64,000 nt of DNA from Bradyrhizobium canariense (GCF_019402665.1 NZ_VSST01000019.1:248001-312000); one strand, 5' to 3'. Counted from the stretch's first letter, positions 9,902 to 18,557 are shown. The notes: generated from the letters alone by a model not told the origin. Program-made: numbers and translations.

Positions 9902-10259
9902 GCCTGATGCGAACGAAGGTTCGTCCGGGCGCCGCGAGAGGACTGTAAGCCGTTCGCATGACGACGGAATTCGACTGCGACGTGAACCGTGACTCGACCG
10001 TGACTTGGAAGTGACAGACACAGGGAAAAGCGCGTGGCAGAAGCGCACAATCCGTTGCCAACCGGCTTGCTTGAAGTCAGTTTGTCGTGAGTTGTCCCGG
10101 GTAGCGCTGGCCGCGAAATCGGGGCCTGTATATCGTCTGCGTAGGAATCGTTGCGTGCAGGCGTGCAACTTTCGAGAGGCCGGCGCGGTTTAGCCGAAGC
10201 TCAATAGGCGATAACGAAGCTGTTCCACGGGGGACAGTTCACCCAAGGGGTGCGACACA
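9902..10259. other. 358-bp intergenic region before the L,D-transpeptidase gene
   Basis: No convincing gene; a 62-codon frame at 10005-10193 has no family resemblance and no ribosome-binding site. Two adjacent copies of an 11-bp unit beginning CCGTGACT lie at 9987-10008. Close to the next gene, CACCC (10240-10244) can pair with GGGTG (10248-10252), which would partly bury the Shine-Dalgarno region. The rest presumably holds the promoter of the following gene, but I cannot point to it. Confidence 0.5.
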
Positions 10260-12440
10260 ATGCGTGACTGTTTGAACCACCGTGCGGGCTTCGACCGTGT
10301 CTTGATGACGGTCGCGGCAACCTTCCTCACGGTATCGGCCAGCTCGGCCCTGGCGCAGGATCAAGCGCGCAGCAGCGCTGCCGAGCTCGCGATCGAAGCC
10401 GCAATCCCGCGCCCCGAACCCGCAAACGTCCCGCCCCCGACCGCATCCGACATCAAGCTCGACACCACCGCCACGGTTCAGGACTCGGCAAAGGAGCCGG
10501 TCAAGGAACCCGTGAAGGCCGAAGCCGCTCCCGCGCCGGACAAGGTCGAGACCAAGCCTTCCGACGTCGCCACCACGCCCGCCGCCGAGGCGACGAAGAG
10601 CGAGACGGCGAAGACTGAGCCTGCCAAGTCCGAACCTGCCAAGGCCGACACGGCGACCCCAACGCCGGCCGCGCCCGCCACCGCTGCTGCTCCGGCCTCG
10701 GAGCCGGTGAAGGCCGCGAGCAACGTTCCCGCGGCCGACCAGCCGGTCGCCGACAAGCTCAAGGACATCATCGGCGCCAACGCTTCGCGCTATTTCGACC
10801 GTAAGAACGAACGCGCGGCGATCGAGAAGTTTTACGGCGCACGCGACTTCGCACCGGTCTGGACCCAGGCCGGCAACCTGACCACTGCGGCCAAGGGCGT
10901 GATCGCACGGCTGAAGGACGCGGCGTCCGACGGTCTCAATCCCGCCGATTACCCGCTGCCGGACTTCGCAGCCGCCACGACACCCGATGCGCTCGCCAAT
11001 GCCGAGCTCAAGCTCACCGCCAGCATGTTCGACTATGCGCGTCAGGCCCAGAGCGGCCGCATGCACTGGTCGCAGGTCAGCGGCGACATCCTCTACCCCG
11101 AGCATCCGGTCGATCCGAACGAGGTGCTCGCCAAGGTCACGACCGCAGCGGACGCCTCCGCGGCGCTCGACAGCTACAATCCGCCGCAGAAGCTCTACAA
11201 GGAGCTGAAGGCGAAGCTCGCGGAGCTCCGCGGCCAGGGCAACGGCCCGGTGATCGAGATCGCCGATGGTCCAACGCTGAAATACACGCCGGCCGGCAAG
11301 AAGCAGGCTGAAATCGTCGTCGAAGATCCGCGCGTGCCGCAGCTGCGGGCCAAGCTTGGCATCGCCGAGAATGCCAACGATACTCGCTATGACGCGGCAG
11401 TCGCAGAAGCCGTGCGCAAATTCCAGAACAGCGCCGAGCTCAAGGCGACCGGCATCCTCGACGACAAGACGGTCAAGGCGATCAACACCCCGAAGCGCGA
11501 CAAGCAGATCGACGTGGTGCTGGTGAACATGGAGCGCTGGCGCTGGCTGCCGCGCGACCTGGGCGTTCCCTCGCTGGGCGATGCCTACGTCATCCTCAAC
11601 ATTCCCGACTACACGCTGAAGGTGATGCAGCGCGGCCAGCAGGTCTGGACCACCCGCGTCGTCACCGGCAAGCCCGGCACACATGCGACCCCGCTGCTCA
11701 CCGAGACGATGAAGTACATCACGGTCAATCCGACCTGGAACGTGCCGCCGTCGATCGTCTACAACGAATACCTGCCGGCGCTTCAGCAGGACCCGACCGT
11801 GCTCCAGCGCATGGGCCTCAAGCTCGAGCAGAACCGCGATGGTTCGGTCCACATCTCGCAGCCGCCCGGTGAAGCCAATGCGCTCGGCCGCATCCGCTTC
11901 AATTTCCCGAACAAGTTCCTGGTCTATCAGCACGACACGCCGGACAAGAACCTGTTCGCCCGGGACGAACGCGCCTTCAGCCACGGCTGCATGCGCGTGC
12001 AGAACCCGGATCAGTACGCCTCGGTCCTGCTCAACATCGCGATGCCGAACGAGAAGTACACGCCGGAGCGCGTGCGCAGCATGTACGGCAAGAGCGAGAT
12101 CGACCTGAAATTCCCGACCCCGATCCCGGTCAACATCACCTATCAGACCGCATTCGTGGACGATGCCGGCAAGCTGCAATTCCGCAAGGACGTCTATGGC
12201 CGCGACGCGACCATGATCAACATCCTGAAGAACGGTCGCGGCAAGGATCTCGAGAACGTCGTCGCCCACTCCCAGCCGAGCTATTCACGCCCGGCAACGA
12301 CATTGCCGAACGGCGTGCTGGCGGCCAACAATGGCGGCTCGTCCGGCCCGAATTTCTTCGAGCGGCTGTTCGGAGCGCCCACCCCACCGCCGGCACCGGT
12401 CGGCCGCCGGCCGCAGCAGCAGCGGGTGTTCACCCGCTGA
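10260..12440 (+). CDS. L,D-transpeptidase, YcbB/LdtD type
   Basis: A 726-aa periplasmic enzyme that would form 3-3 (mDAP-mDAP) crosslinks in peptidoglycan. Sec signal peptide at residues 1-32 (cleavage after SSALA). An Ala/Pro/Lys/Glu-rich linker of about 130 residues follows, then a scaffold domain, a peptidoglycan-binding domain (~365-415, AVRKFQ...GILDDKTVKAIN), and a YkuD catalytic domain with HGCMRVQN; His575 and Cys577 are the catalytic residues. A C-terminal tail is rich in Pro/Arg. It is longer than E. coli LdtD because of the low-complexity linker. Next on the same strand is a DUF882 (YcbK-type) peptidase, the same pairing as ycbB-ycbK in E. coli. Confidence 0.93.
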   Translation: MRDCLNHRAGFDRVLMTVAATFLTVSASSALAQDQARSSAAELAIEAAIPRPEPANVPPPTASDIKLDTTATVQDSAKEPVKEPVKAEAAPAPDKVETKPSDVATTPAAEATKSETAKTEPAKSEPAKADTATPTPAAPATAAAPASEPVKAASNVPAADQPVADKLKDIIGANASRYFDRKNERAAIEKFYGARDFAPVWTQAGNLTTAAKGVIARLKDAASDGLNPADYPLPDFAAATTPDALANAELKLTASMFDYARQAQSGRMHWSQVSGDILYPEHPVDPNEVLAKVTTAADASAALDSYNPPQKLYKELKAKLAELRGQGNGPVIEIADGPTLKYTPAGKKQAEIVVEDPRVPQLRAKLGIAENANDTRYDAAVAEAVRKFQNSAELKATGILDDKTVKAINTPKRDKQIDVVLVNMERWRWLPRDLGVPSLGDAYVILNIPDYTLKVMQRGQQVWTTRVVTGKPGTHATPLLTETMKYITVNPTWNVPPSIVYNEYLPALQQDPTVLQRMGLKLEQNRDGSVHISQPPGEANALGRIRFNFPNKFLVYQHDTPDKNLFARDERAFSHGCMRVQNPDQYASVLLNIAMPNEKYTPERVRSMYGKSEIDLKFPTPIPVNITYQTAFVDDAGKLQFRKDVYGRDATMINILKNGRGKDLENVVAHSQPSYSRPATTLPNGVLAANNGGSSGPNFFERLFGAPTPPPAPVGRRPQQQRVFTR

Positions 12441-12717
12441 GCCAAGCCCGCCCCAGGGCCTGATTTCCTGAAATTCTGCAATAAAATCAGCGGCCTCATC
12501 CTTTGGATGGGGTCGCTTAACGTTAACCATTCTCCCCCTGACCTCGGGCAGCGGGCGTTTTTTTGCCACACTCACCCGGTTAGGTTCGCGATCTGACTTG
12601 GTTTGGGGGCGGGAAGGTCAACCTCGAATTAACCTTCTCGCTTTAACAAAGCGTTCATCCTCTTTCGCGCGCTAACGGGGTTAGCGGGAGAGTCCATTTT
12701 GAACGCTCGTCGACTGG
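12441..12717. other. 277-bp intergenic region between the L,D-transpeptidase and DUF882 genes
   Basis: A CTGATTT/AAATCAG inverted pair near 12461-12490 could form a weak hairpin after the transpeptidase stop codon but lacks a T-run. A run of seven T follows a GC-rich stretch near 12558. The AT-rich stretch 12625-12660 is a plausible promoter for the DUF882 gene. A nine-codon frame from the TTG at 12699 (stop at 12726-12728) overlaps the GTG start region of the next gene; no support beyond position. Confidence 0.35.
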
Positions 12718-12729
12718 GTGGGCTCTAAC

Positions 12730-14352
12730 GTGCTGACTGGAATCGCACGCCAATTCGCTGTGCTGTCGTTGTCCCATGCGGGAGTGAAGGCCGGTTCCAG
12801 GATCGGCCTCGCTGCCGTATTGCTGCTTGCTGCCGCGGGTTCAGTTCATGACGCCGCCGCGCTCAACGAGACCAAGACGCTCTCCTTCCACCACACCCAT
12901 TCCGGCGAAGACCTCACCGTCACCTTCAAGCGTGACGGACGCTACGACGAAACGGCGCTGAAGCAGCTCAACCACTTCCTGCGCGACTGGCGTACCCAGG
13001 ACGAGACGGTCATGGACCGTCACCTGTTCGACATCCTCTGGGAAGTCTATCGCGACGTCGATGCCAAGCAGCCGATCCAGATCATCTCCTCCTACCGCTC
13101 GCCCGCCACCAACGCCATGCTCCGCCGCCGCTCCGCCGGCGTGGCGCGCTTCAGCCAGCACATGCTGGGGCATGCGATGGACTTCTACATCCCGAACGTG
13201 CCGCTGGAGCAGATCCGCTTCGCCGGCCTGCGCCTCCAGCGCGGCGGCGTCGGCTTCTACCCGACCTCAGGCTCGCCCTTCGTGCATCTGGACACCGGCA
13301 GCATCCGGCACTGGCCGCGCATGACGCATGACCAGCTCGCCAGGGTCTTCCCGGACGGACGCACCGTCCATGTTCCGACCGACGGCACGCCGCTGAAGGG
13401 CTATGAGCTTGCCAAGGCCGAGATCGAGCGGCGCGGCAGCGGCGAGGATTCAGGCAGCAAGTCGAATTTCTTTGCCGCCCTGTTCAAGGGCAAGCCGGCT
13501 CCGGCCGCCACAAGCAACGACGAGGATGACGAGAGCGCGCCCGCTCCGGCCGCGAAGCCTGTCGCGCCGACCGTGGTCGCCGCCGCGACCAAGCCGGCCG
13601 ATCCGGTGCCGACGCCGCGCGCCAAGCCGTCAGTCGCGGCGACCATTCAGCTCGCCTCGGCCGATGCGCAGATCGTCGCGCTACCCAAGTCGAAGCCGGC
13701 GCCCGTGGCTGACAAGCCGGCCGCCGGCAAATCTGCTGACGCCAAGCCCGAGACGCCCGCCGACATCATCAATGCCCGCGGCTTCTGGGACGCCCCGGCC
13801 ACGCCGCAGCAGGCGACGCCGGCCCAAATTGCCGCGCTGAAGGCACGCCAGGCGCTTGCCGCCGCCACCGATCCGCAGCCGACCGCGAGCGTGTCCAGCG
13901 CCGCCTATCAGGCGCTGGCCTACGCGCCGGCGTCCGCCTCCCCGGTCGACCGCGCCAATGTCGTCGCCGCCTCTGCGCCGATCCCGCGCTCCGCCCGTCC
14001 CGCCGCCGCGTCGCGCAACCTTGCGCCCGCGACCGAGATCAACACGGTGGTCGGCAAGCGCGTCGACGGCATGGTCGCAACCGCGACCCGGCTCTCCGCA
14101 GCCAAGGGTGAAAGCATCTGGCTCAAGATCGTGATGCTGTCGCCGAGCGCCAGCCGCGCGATGTCGGTCACGCTAATGGGCGAGCTCGACACGGCCGCAA
14201 TGCGCGCCTACTTCGTCAAGCCGCAATCCGTGGTCGCCATGGGCTTTGCCGACGATCCGATGCAGGGCCTGTCCTGCGACAGTTTCTCGGGCACCGCCAC
14301 CGCCAAGCTCGAGACAACGTCCTTCGTCATGCGGACGGCTTCGCTGCGCTGA
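12730..14352 (+). CDS. DUF882 / M15-type peptidase, YcbK (MepK)-like
   Basis: About 540 aa. After a signal sequence (hydrophobic residues ~23-45) comes the DUF882 domain, related to M15 zinc peptidases: HMLGHAMD supplies His144 and Asp151, and FVHLD supplies His186. E. coli MepK (YcbK) of this family cleaves 3-3 crosslinks, which fits the L,D-transpeptidase just upstream. A long Ala/Pro/Lys linker (residues ~260-440) leads to a conserved C-terminal segment (VGKRVDGMVATATRL...) of unknown role, absent from the short E. coli protein. No ATG start is available; GTG at 12730 is chosen, and GTG at 12718 in the same frame is equally possible. Confidence 0.88.
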   Translation: MLTGIARQFAVLSLSHAGVKAGSRIGLAAVLLLAAAGSVHDAAALNETKTLSFHHTHSGEDLTVTFKRDGRYDETALKQLNHFLRDWRTQDETVMDRHLFDILWEVYRDVDAKQPIQIISSYRSPATNAMLRRRSAGVARFSQHMLGHAMDFYIPNVPLEQIRFAGLRLQRGGVGFYPTSGSPFVHLDTGSIRHWPRMTHDQLARVFPDGRTVHVPTDGTPLKGYELAKAEIERRGSGEDSGSKSNFFAALFKGKPAPAATSNDEDDESAPAPAAKPVAPTVVAAATKPADPVPTPRAKPSVAATIQLASADAQIVALPKSKPAPVADKPAAGKSADAKPETPADIINARGFWDAPATPQQATPAQIAALKARQALAAATDPQPTASVSSAAYQALAYAPASASPVDRANVVAASAPIPRSARPAAASRNLAPATEINTVVGKRVDGMVATATRLSAAKGESIWLKIVMLSPSASRAMSVTLMGELDTAAMRAYFVKPQSVVAMGFADDPMQGLSCDSFSGTATAKLETTSFVMRTASLR

Positions 14353-14383
14353 GGCTGATAAGCCGCGCCGTTACCAAAATCTC

Positions 14384-14515
14384 TGTCGTCGTCCTGGCGA
14401 AAGCCAGGATCCGTACCGCGTGATCCATCTGGCTCACGCGGTACGGATACCAAGCGACGAATTTTCGCCAAACTGCTCCCTGGGATAATGGGTCCTGGCC
14501 TTCGCCAGGACACGA
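14384..14515. repeat. Composite palindromic repeat (REP-like), copy A
   Basis: Three hairpins in a row. 14391-14410 is GTCCTGGC/GCCAGGAT around GAAA. 14410-14447 is a perfect 14-bp inverted repeat (arms TCCGTACCGCGTGA) around a 10-nt loop. 14492-14511 is GTCCTGGC/GCCAGGAC around CTTC. The outer modules are inverted relative to each other. The right half (TTCGCCAAAC, then ATGGGTCCTGGC-TTCGCCAGGAC) recurs at 51640-51733. It lies between the convergent DUF882 and gapR genes and may also terminate transcription. Confidence 0.8.
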
Positions 14516-14523
14516 CACCGGGC

Positions 14524-14796
14524 TCAGATCATCCCCAGCGCTTGCATGTAGGTCTCGAGGATCGTCTCGGCCTCGGCGCGCTCGTTCGGGTCCTGCTTGC
14601 GCATGCGCACGATGGTGCGCAGTGCCTTGACGTCGTAGCCGTTGCCCTTGGCCTCGGCGAAGACGTCGCGGATGTCGTCGGAGATCGCCTTCTTCTCTTC
14701 CTCCAGCCGCTCGATGCGCTCGATGATGGACTTGAGCTGGTCCTTGGCAAATTTCGTCGCGGGCTCGTCGTCGCGGACGGCGGCGGAGGTGGCCAT
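14524..14796 (-). CDS. gapR: GapR-like DUF2312 nucleoid-associated protein
   Basis: A 90-aa protein: a short acidic N-terminus, then [35 protein letters not shown], a charged coiled coil, and the conserved [16 protein letters not shown]...YMQALGM end. This is the DUF2312 family whose Caulobacter member GapR binds AT-rich, overtwisted DNA ahead of replication and transcription forks. The start at 14796 has GGGAG before it; an in-frame upstream start at 14847 adds 17 residues without family support. It stands alone between the composite repeat and DUF1244. Chromosome binding here is inferred from the family. Confidence 0.9.
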   Translation of the reverse strand: MATSAAVRDDEPATKFAKDQLKSIIERIERLEEEKKAISDDIRDVFAEAKGNGYDVKALRTIVRMRKQDPNERAEAETILETYMQALGMI

Positions 14797-15005
14797 CTTG
14801 GTACTCCCAATGGAACTGGCAAAACGAGGTGACGCCGGCATCCTCACCGCGCGTGCTGGTTAGACCCTTAGGGTTCGGACCTCTCGCGTTCAAGGCAGCA
14901 TCGCGCTCGTCCACAGCGCGCCCACACCTTCCTTCGGCGCGTCGAAGAAAGCTGTTGTGTGATGCGACTCAAGGGCAGTGCATATCGGGCTGCCGGCGAG
15001 ACCGT

Positions 15006-15308
15006 TCAGTGCCCGGGATGAACCTTCTTCATGGAATCGAGCTGCTCAGGCGTGGCGGCGCCCTGGTATTTCGACTTCCAGGCCTCGTAGGGCATGCCAT
15101 AGACGGCTTCCCGGCTCTCGTCCTTGCTCAAGGCGACGCCTTGGGCGTCGGCGGCGTCCTTAAGCCAGTTCGACAGGCAGTTGCGGCAGAAGCCTGCGAG
15201 GTTCATCAGGTCGATATTCTGGACGTCTGTCCGCGTCTTCAAATGATCGACCAGGCGCCGGAAAGCGGCAGCCTCGAGTTCCGTTCTGGTTTTGTCGTCG
15301 ATTGCCAT
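15006..15308 (-). CDS. DUF1244 family protein
   Basis: A 100-aa cytoplasmic protein matching the DUF1244 family common in Proteobacteria. The core is AAFRRLVDHLKTRTDVQNIDLMNLAGFCRNCLSNWL, with a Cys-x2-Cys pair (FCRNC) that could bind a metal, followed by a conserved YGMPYEAWKSKYQ segment. Mainly helical. The function is not established. It is transcribed alone, away from the DUF1036 gene at 15488. Confidence 0.88.
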   Translation of the reverse strand: MAIDDKTRTELEAAAFRRLVDHLKTRTDVQNIDLMNLAGFCRNCLSNWLKDAADAQGVALSKDESREAVYGMPYEAWKSKYQGAATPEQLDSMKKVHPGH

Positions 15309-15487
15309 GGCTGGATCCCTCGGCTTTGCGAAATTGGCTGTGACCTGGATGGGTCACCCTTACGAGATCAGGTGGGGCCTGTCACAGATTTTGCCATATC
15401 GCGGCGCAAACGGGCGCGAAGCCGGCTTCGGGGCAGTTCCCGGGCCCTACGCCAAATCGTCAATGATCTGATATAGCTTCCGCGACA

Positions 15488-16081
15488 ATGATCGCCGAAT
15501 CTCCCCGCTCCCCCTTTCGCCTGCTCGCCCGGTTGGTCCCGGTGCTGGTGGTCGGCCTGCTGTGCCTCTGGGCCAGCCCGGCCTCCGCCGATTTCCGGCT
15601 TTGCAACAACACATCGAGCCGGGTCGGCATCGCGCTCGGCTACAAGGATGCCGAGGGCTGGACCACCGAAGGCTGGTGGAACATCTCGTCCCGTTCCTGC
15701 GAGACCCTGCTGCGGGGAACCTTGGTGGCCCGCTTCTATTACATCTACGCCATCGACTATGACCGCGGCGGCGAATGGTCGGGCCAGGCCTTCATGTGCT
15801 CGCGCGACAAGGAGTTCACCATCCGCGGCACCGAGGATTGCCTTGCACGGGGCTATGACCGCACCGGCTATTTCGAGGTCGATACCGGCGAGCAGCGGGC
15901 CTGGACGGTGCAGCTCACCGATGCCAACGAGCAGCCGTCAAAACAGCAGCGCGTGCCGGGAATGCCCGGCCCGGTTGGCCCGGGGGTTCCCGGTTTGCCC
16001 AATGGCCCCCCCGGTGGTACGCCCCCCGCCGCGCCTGGCCTCCCGCCCGCTCCCTCGCCCCCGTCTGGAAATAAGCCATGA
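15488..16081 (+). CDS. DUF1036 family secreted protein
   Basis: A 197-aa exported protein. The N-terminal hydrophobic stretch (residues ~12-35, ending PASADF) is a signal peptide. The DUF1036 domain covers ~35-145 (FRLCNNTSSRVGIALGYKDAEGWTTEGWW...), with several Cys likely forming disulphides. The last ~45 residues are Pro/Gly-rich. It overlaps the pyk start by 4 bp (ATGA), so the two are translationally coupled, although a link between this family and glycolysis is not known. Role unknown. Confidence 0.88.
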   Translation: MIAESPRSPFRLLARLVPVLVVGLLCLWASPASADFRLCNNTSSRVGIALGYKDAEGWTTEGWWNISSRSCETLLRGTLVARFYYIYAIDYDRGGEWSGQAFMCSRDKEFTIRGTEDCLARGYDRTGYFEVDTGEQRAWTVQLTDANEQPSKQQRVPGMPGPVGPGVPGLPNGPPGGTPPAAPGLPPAPSPPSGNKP

Positions 16082-17514
16082 GGCGTCTTCGCCGTATCAA
16101 GATTCTCGCGACGCTTGGACCCGCCTCTTCGGACCTTGCGATGATCCGCCGCCTGTTCGAGGCCGGCGCCGACCTGTTCCGCATCAACATGAGCCACACC
16201 CCGCATGACAAGATGCGGGAGCTGGTGGCGACGATCCGCAACGTCGAGAGCAGCTACGGCAGACCGATCGGCATTCTGGTCGATCTCCAGGGACCAAAGC
16301 TCCGGCTCGGTGCCTTCGCCGAAGGCGCGGTCCAACTCCAGAACGGCCAGACCTTCACGCTCGATTCGGACAAGGCACCCGGTGACACAACCCGCGTCCA
16401 ACTCCCGCATCCGGAGATCCTGGCCGCGCTGCGTCCGGGCCATTCGCTGCTGCTCGACGACGGCAAGGTGCGCCTGATCGCCGAGGAGACCTCGAAAGAC
16501 CACGCGGTGACGCGCGTCGTGGTCGGCGGCCGGATGTCCGACCGCAAGGGCGTCAGCCTGCCGGACACCGACCTGCCGGTCTCGGCAATGACGCCGAAGG
16601 ACCGCGCCGACCTCGAAGCGGCGCTGGTCACCGGCGTCGACTGGATCGCGCTGTCCTTCGTGCAGCGCGCGGATGACGTGCTCGAGGCCAAGAAGATGAT
16701 CCGCGGCCGCGCCGCGGTGATGGCCAAGATCGAGAAGCCGCAGGCGATCGATCGCCTCGCCGACATCATCGACGCCTCCGACGCCCTGATGGTGGCGCGC
16801 GGCGACCTCGGCGTCGAGCTGCCGCTGGAACGCGTGCCGAGCCTGCAGAAGCAGATGACGCGCATGGCGCGGCGCGCCGGCAAGCCGGTGGTGATCGCGA
16901 CCCAGATGCTGGAATCGATGATCCAGTCGCCGGTGCCGACCCGTGCCGAGGTCTCCGACGTCGCCACCGCCGTCTACGAAGGCGCCGACGCCATCATGCT
17001 GTCGGCGGAATCGGCGGCCGGCAAATTCCCGGTCGAGGCCGTCTCGACCATGAACCGCATCGGCGAGGAGGTCGAGCGCGACCCGATCTATCGCTCCGTC
17101 ATCACCGCACAGCGCCCCGCGCCGGAAGCCACCGCCGGCGATGCCATCGCGGACGCCGCGCGGCAGATCGCCGAGACGCTCGACCTGCCGGCCCTGATCT
17201 GCTGGACCAGCTCGGGATCGACCGCCGTGCGCGTGGCGCGCGAGCGGCCGAAGCCGCCGATCGTGGCGATCACGCCGAACGTCGCTGCGGGACGCCGGCT
17301 GTCGGTGGTCTGGGGTGTGCATTGCGTGGTGGCAGAAGATGCGCGCGACCAGGACGACATGGTGAGCCGCGCCGGCCAGATCGCGTTCCGCGATGGCTTC
17401 GTCCGGGCCGGCCAACGCGTGATCATCGTCGCCGGCGTGCCGCTCGGCATCCCCGGCACCACCAACATGGTGCGCATCGCCTCGGTCGGCCCCGAGGGCG
17501 AAGCGAATATCTAG
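16078..17514 (+). CDS. pyk: Pyruvate kinase
   Basis: A 478-aa glycolytic enzyme converting phosphoenolpyruvate and ADP to pyruvate and ATP. The N-terminal barrel starts RRIKILATLGPASSD; the substrate-binding strand is KIEKPQAIDRL and the signature MVARGDLGVELPLERVP contains the metal-binding acidic residues. The B domain occupies about residues 70-165, and the C-terminal allosteric-type domain ends near GTTNMVRIASVG. Usual length for a bacterial enzyme and no frameshift. The start overlaps the DUF1036 stop by 4 bp, and a terminator-like hairpin follows at 17552-17600. Confidence 0.96.
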   Translation: MRRLRRIKILATLGPASSDLAMIRRLFEAGADLFRINMSHTPHDKMRELVATIRNVESSYGRPIGILVDLQGPKLRLGAFAEGAVQLQNGQTFTLDSDKAPGDTTRVQLPHPEILAALRPGHSLLLDDGKVRLIAEETSKDHAVTRVVVGGRMSDRKGVSLPDTDLPVSAMTPKDRADLEAALVTGVDWIALSFVQRADDVLEAKKMIRGRAAVMAKIEKPQAIDRLADIIDASDALMVARGDLGVELPLERVPSLQKQMTRMARRAGKPVVIATQMLESMIQSPVPTRAEVSDVATAVYEGADAIMLSAESAAGKFPVEAVSTMNRIGEEVERDPIYRSVITAQRPAPEATAGDAIADAARQIAETLDLPALICWTSSGSTAVRVARERPKPPIVAITPNVAAGRRLSVVWGVHCVVAEDARDQDDMVSRAGQIAFRDGFVRAGQRVIIVAGVPLGIPGTTNMVRIASVGPEGEANI

Positions 17515-17551
17515 GTTCGCCAGCACGCGGCAAACAAAAAATGTCGAAAAC

Positions 17552-17600
17552 AACCCCATGCACAGTAGCAGGCTGGTCCGGCGAATGTGCTGGGGTTTTT
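17552..17600 (+). terminator. Rho-independent terminator after pyk
   Basis: Left arm AACCCCATGCACA (17552-17564) pairs with TGTGCTGGGGTT (17586-17597) with one bulged T, followed by a T-run to 17600. It lies 38 bp past the pyk stop. I recall similar text (AACCCCATGCACAGTAG) as a dispersed sequence in Bradyrhizobium genomes, so it may be a repeat family used as a terminator. Confidence 0.7.
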
Positions 17601-17665
17601 CGCAAAGGCGAATTCGGGCAATGGCCTGGGCGCGATCGGGTCCCTCGGTCGATCAGGCGGACGTT

Positions 17666-18346
17666 TTAGGCCCCAACCAGCGCTTTCGCGGTCGGCAGCA
17701 GCGTCTGCTGCACAACGAGACCCCTGGCGCGGGCGTCCATGACGCCGACCGCGCGGAGCGCCAGCAACGTCACGGTCTGCACGGCATCGCGCATCCTGGC
17801 GGGATCTTCGAGATTATCCGGCGCAAGCGGTCCGACCAGGGCTTCGTGCAAGGCGCCGAGCAGCGCGGTGGCGGCGAGCGCGGTGTCCTGCGCCGGCAGG
17901 TGGCCGGCGCGCACGGCGGCGTCGATGCGCGAGGCCATCTCACCCGCGATCTCGCGCCGGCTGGCGAGGCGTGAAGCGCTGACATCGACATCGACCGGCT
18001 CGGCCAGGATGCCCCAGGCGAGCCTGCGCTGCGACAGGGTATGGACCGCTACGGTGGTCACCGCGGCCGCCAGCGCCGAGGACGGCCCCGGCGCCGCATC
18101 GGCGGCTCGCCGGATCGCCGTGAGCTCGTCGCGGGAGACTTCGGCGATCAATTCGGAGATCAAATCGGCCTTGGAGGGGAAGTAGCGGTAGACCGTACCC
18201 GCAGCGACGCTGGCGCGAACCGCGACCGGCGCAATCTGCACCGCCGCCATCCCGCCTTCCGCCGCCGCCTCCCGCGCCGCCGCCAGTATCGCACTGCGCC
18301 GGGCCGCAAGGCGCTTCACCACTTGATGCGTCCGCCGATAAACCAT
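17666..18346 (-). CDS. TetR/AcrR family transcriptional regulator
   Basis: A 226-aa regulator. The N-terminal helix-turn-helix (residues ~10-58) reads RRSAILAAAREAAAEGG...VAVRASVAAGTVYRYFPSKADLI, the TetR signature; the rest is a ligand-binding helical domain with no recognised specificity. The start at 18346 has AGGAAG before it; an upstream in-frame start at 18457 is disfavoured. Divergent from the PAP2 gene at 18617; the intergenic region has two inverted repeats (18430-18445 and 18539-18557) that are candidate operators. Confidence 0.88.
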   Translation of the reverse strand: MVYRRTHQVVKRLAARRSAILAAAREAAAEGGMAAVQIAPVAVRASVAAGTVYRYFPSKADLISELIAEVSRDELTAIRRAADAAPGPSSALAAAVTTVAVHTLSQRRLAWGILAEPVDVDVSASRLASRREIAGEMASRIDAAVRAGHLPAQDTALAATALLGALHEALVGPLAPDNLEDPARMRDAVQTVTLLALRAVGVMDARARGLVVQQTLLPTAKALVGA

Positions 18347-18429
18347 GGCGCGCTTCCTGTCCCACACGCCGGCCGCACGCCCTGCGGCCGAACGCTTCGT
18401 CACCGATGTCGCAAATCGCCCCGCAAGGA

Positions 18430-18445
18430 CTGAACAACTATTCAG
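18430..18445. promoter_or_regulatory. Inverted repeat, candidate TetR operator
   Basis: CTGAA-N6-TTCAG lies 84 bp upstream of the TetR start and in the divergent promoter region shared with the PAP2 gene. Size and position suit a TetR dimer, but binding is inferred. Confidence 0.4.
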
Positions 18446-18538
18446 AGTGGATGACAAGGTGCAAATGCATGAAGCGTCACGCCAAAAAAAAGCGCGAGCT
18501 CAAACAGCTAAAAACCTCGCGAACTGCTTTGGTGAAGG

Positions 18539-18557
18539 GGTAACCACGATCGTTACC
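18539..18557. promoter_or_regulatory. Inverted repeat GGTAAC-N7-GTTACC before PAP2 gene
   Basis: Perfect 6-bp arms with a 7-bp spacer, 60 bp upstream of the PAP2 start codon. Could be an operator for the divergent TetR or another regulator; no direct support. Confidence 0.4.

Noticed and set aside
10239..12269. 676-codon frame on the minus strand opposite the L,D-transpeptidase
   Set aside because: High-GC antisense shadow: Arg/Asp/Val-rich, no family match; the plus-strand gene has clear domains.
12612..12655. CtrA-like site before the DUF882 gene (TTAA ... TTAA)
   Set aside because: The two TTAA are 10 bp apart, not 7.
17540..17668. 42-codon frame from ATG 17540 (starts MSKTTPCTVAGWSGECAGVF)
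   Set aside because: It runs through the pyk terminator hairpin, has no ribosome-binding site, and is explained by the terminator sequence.
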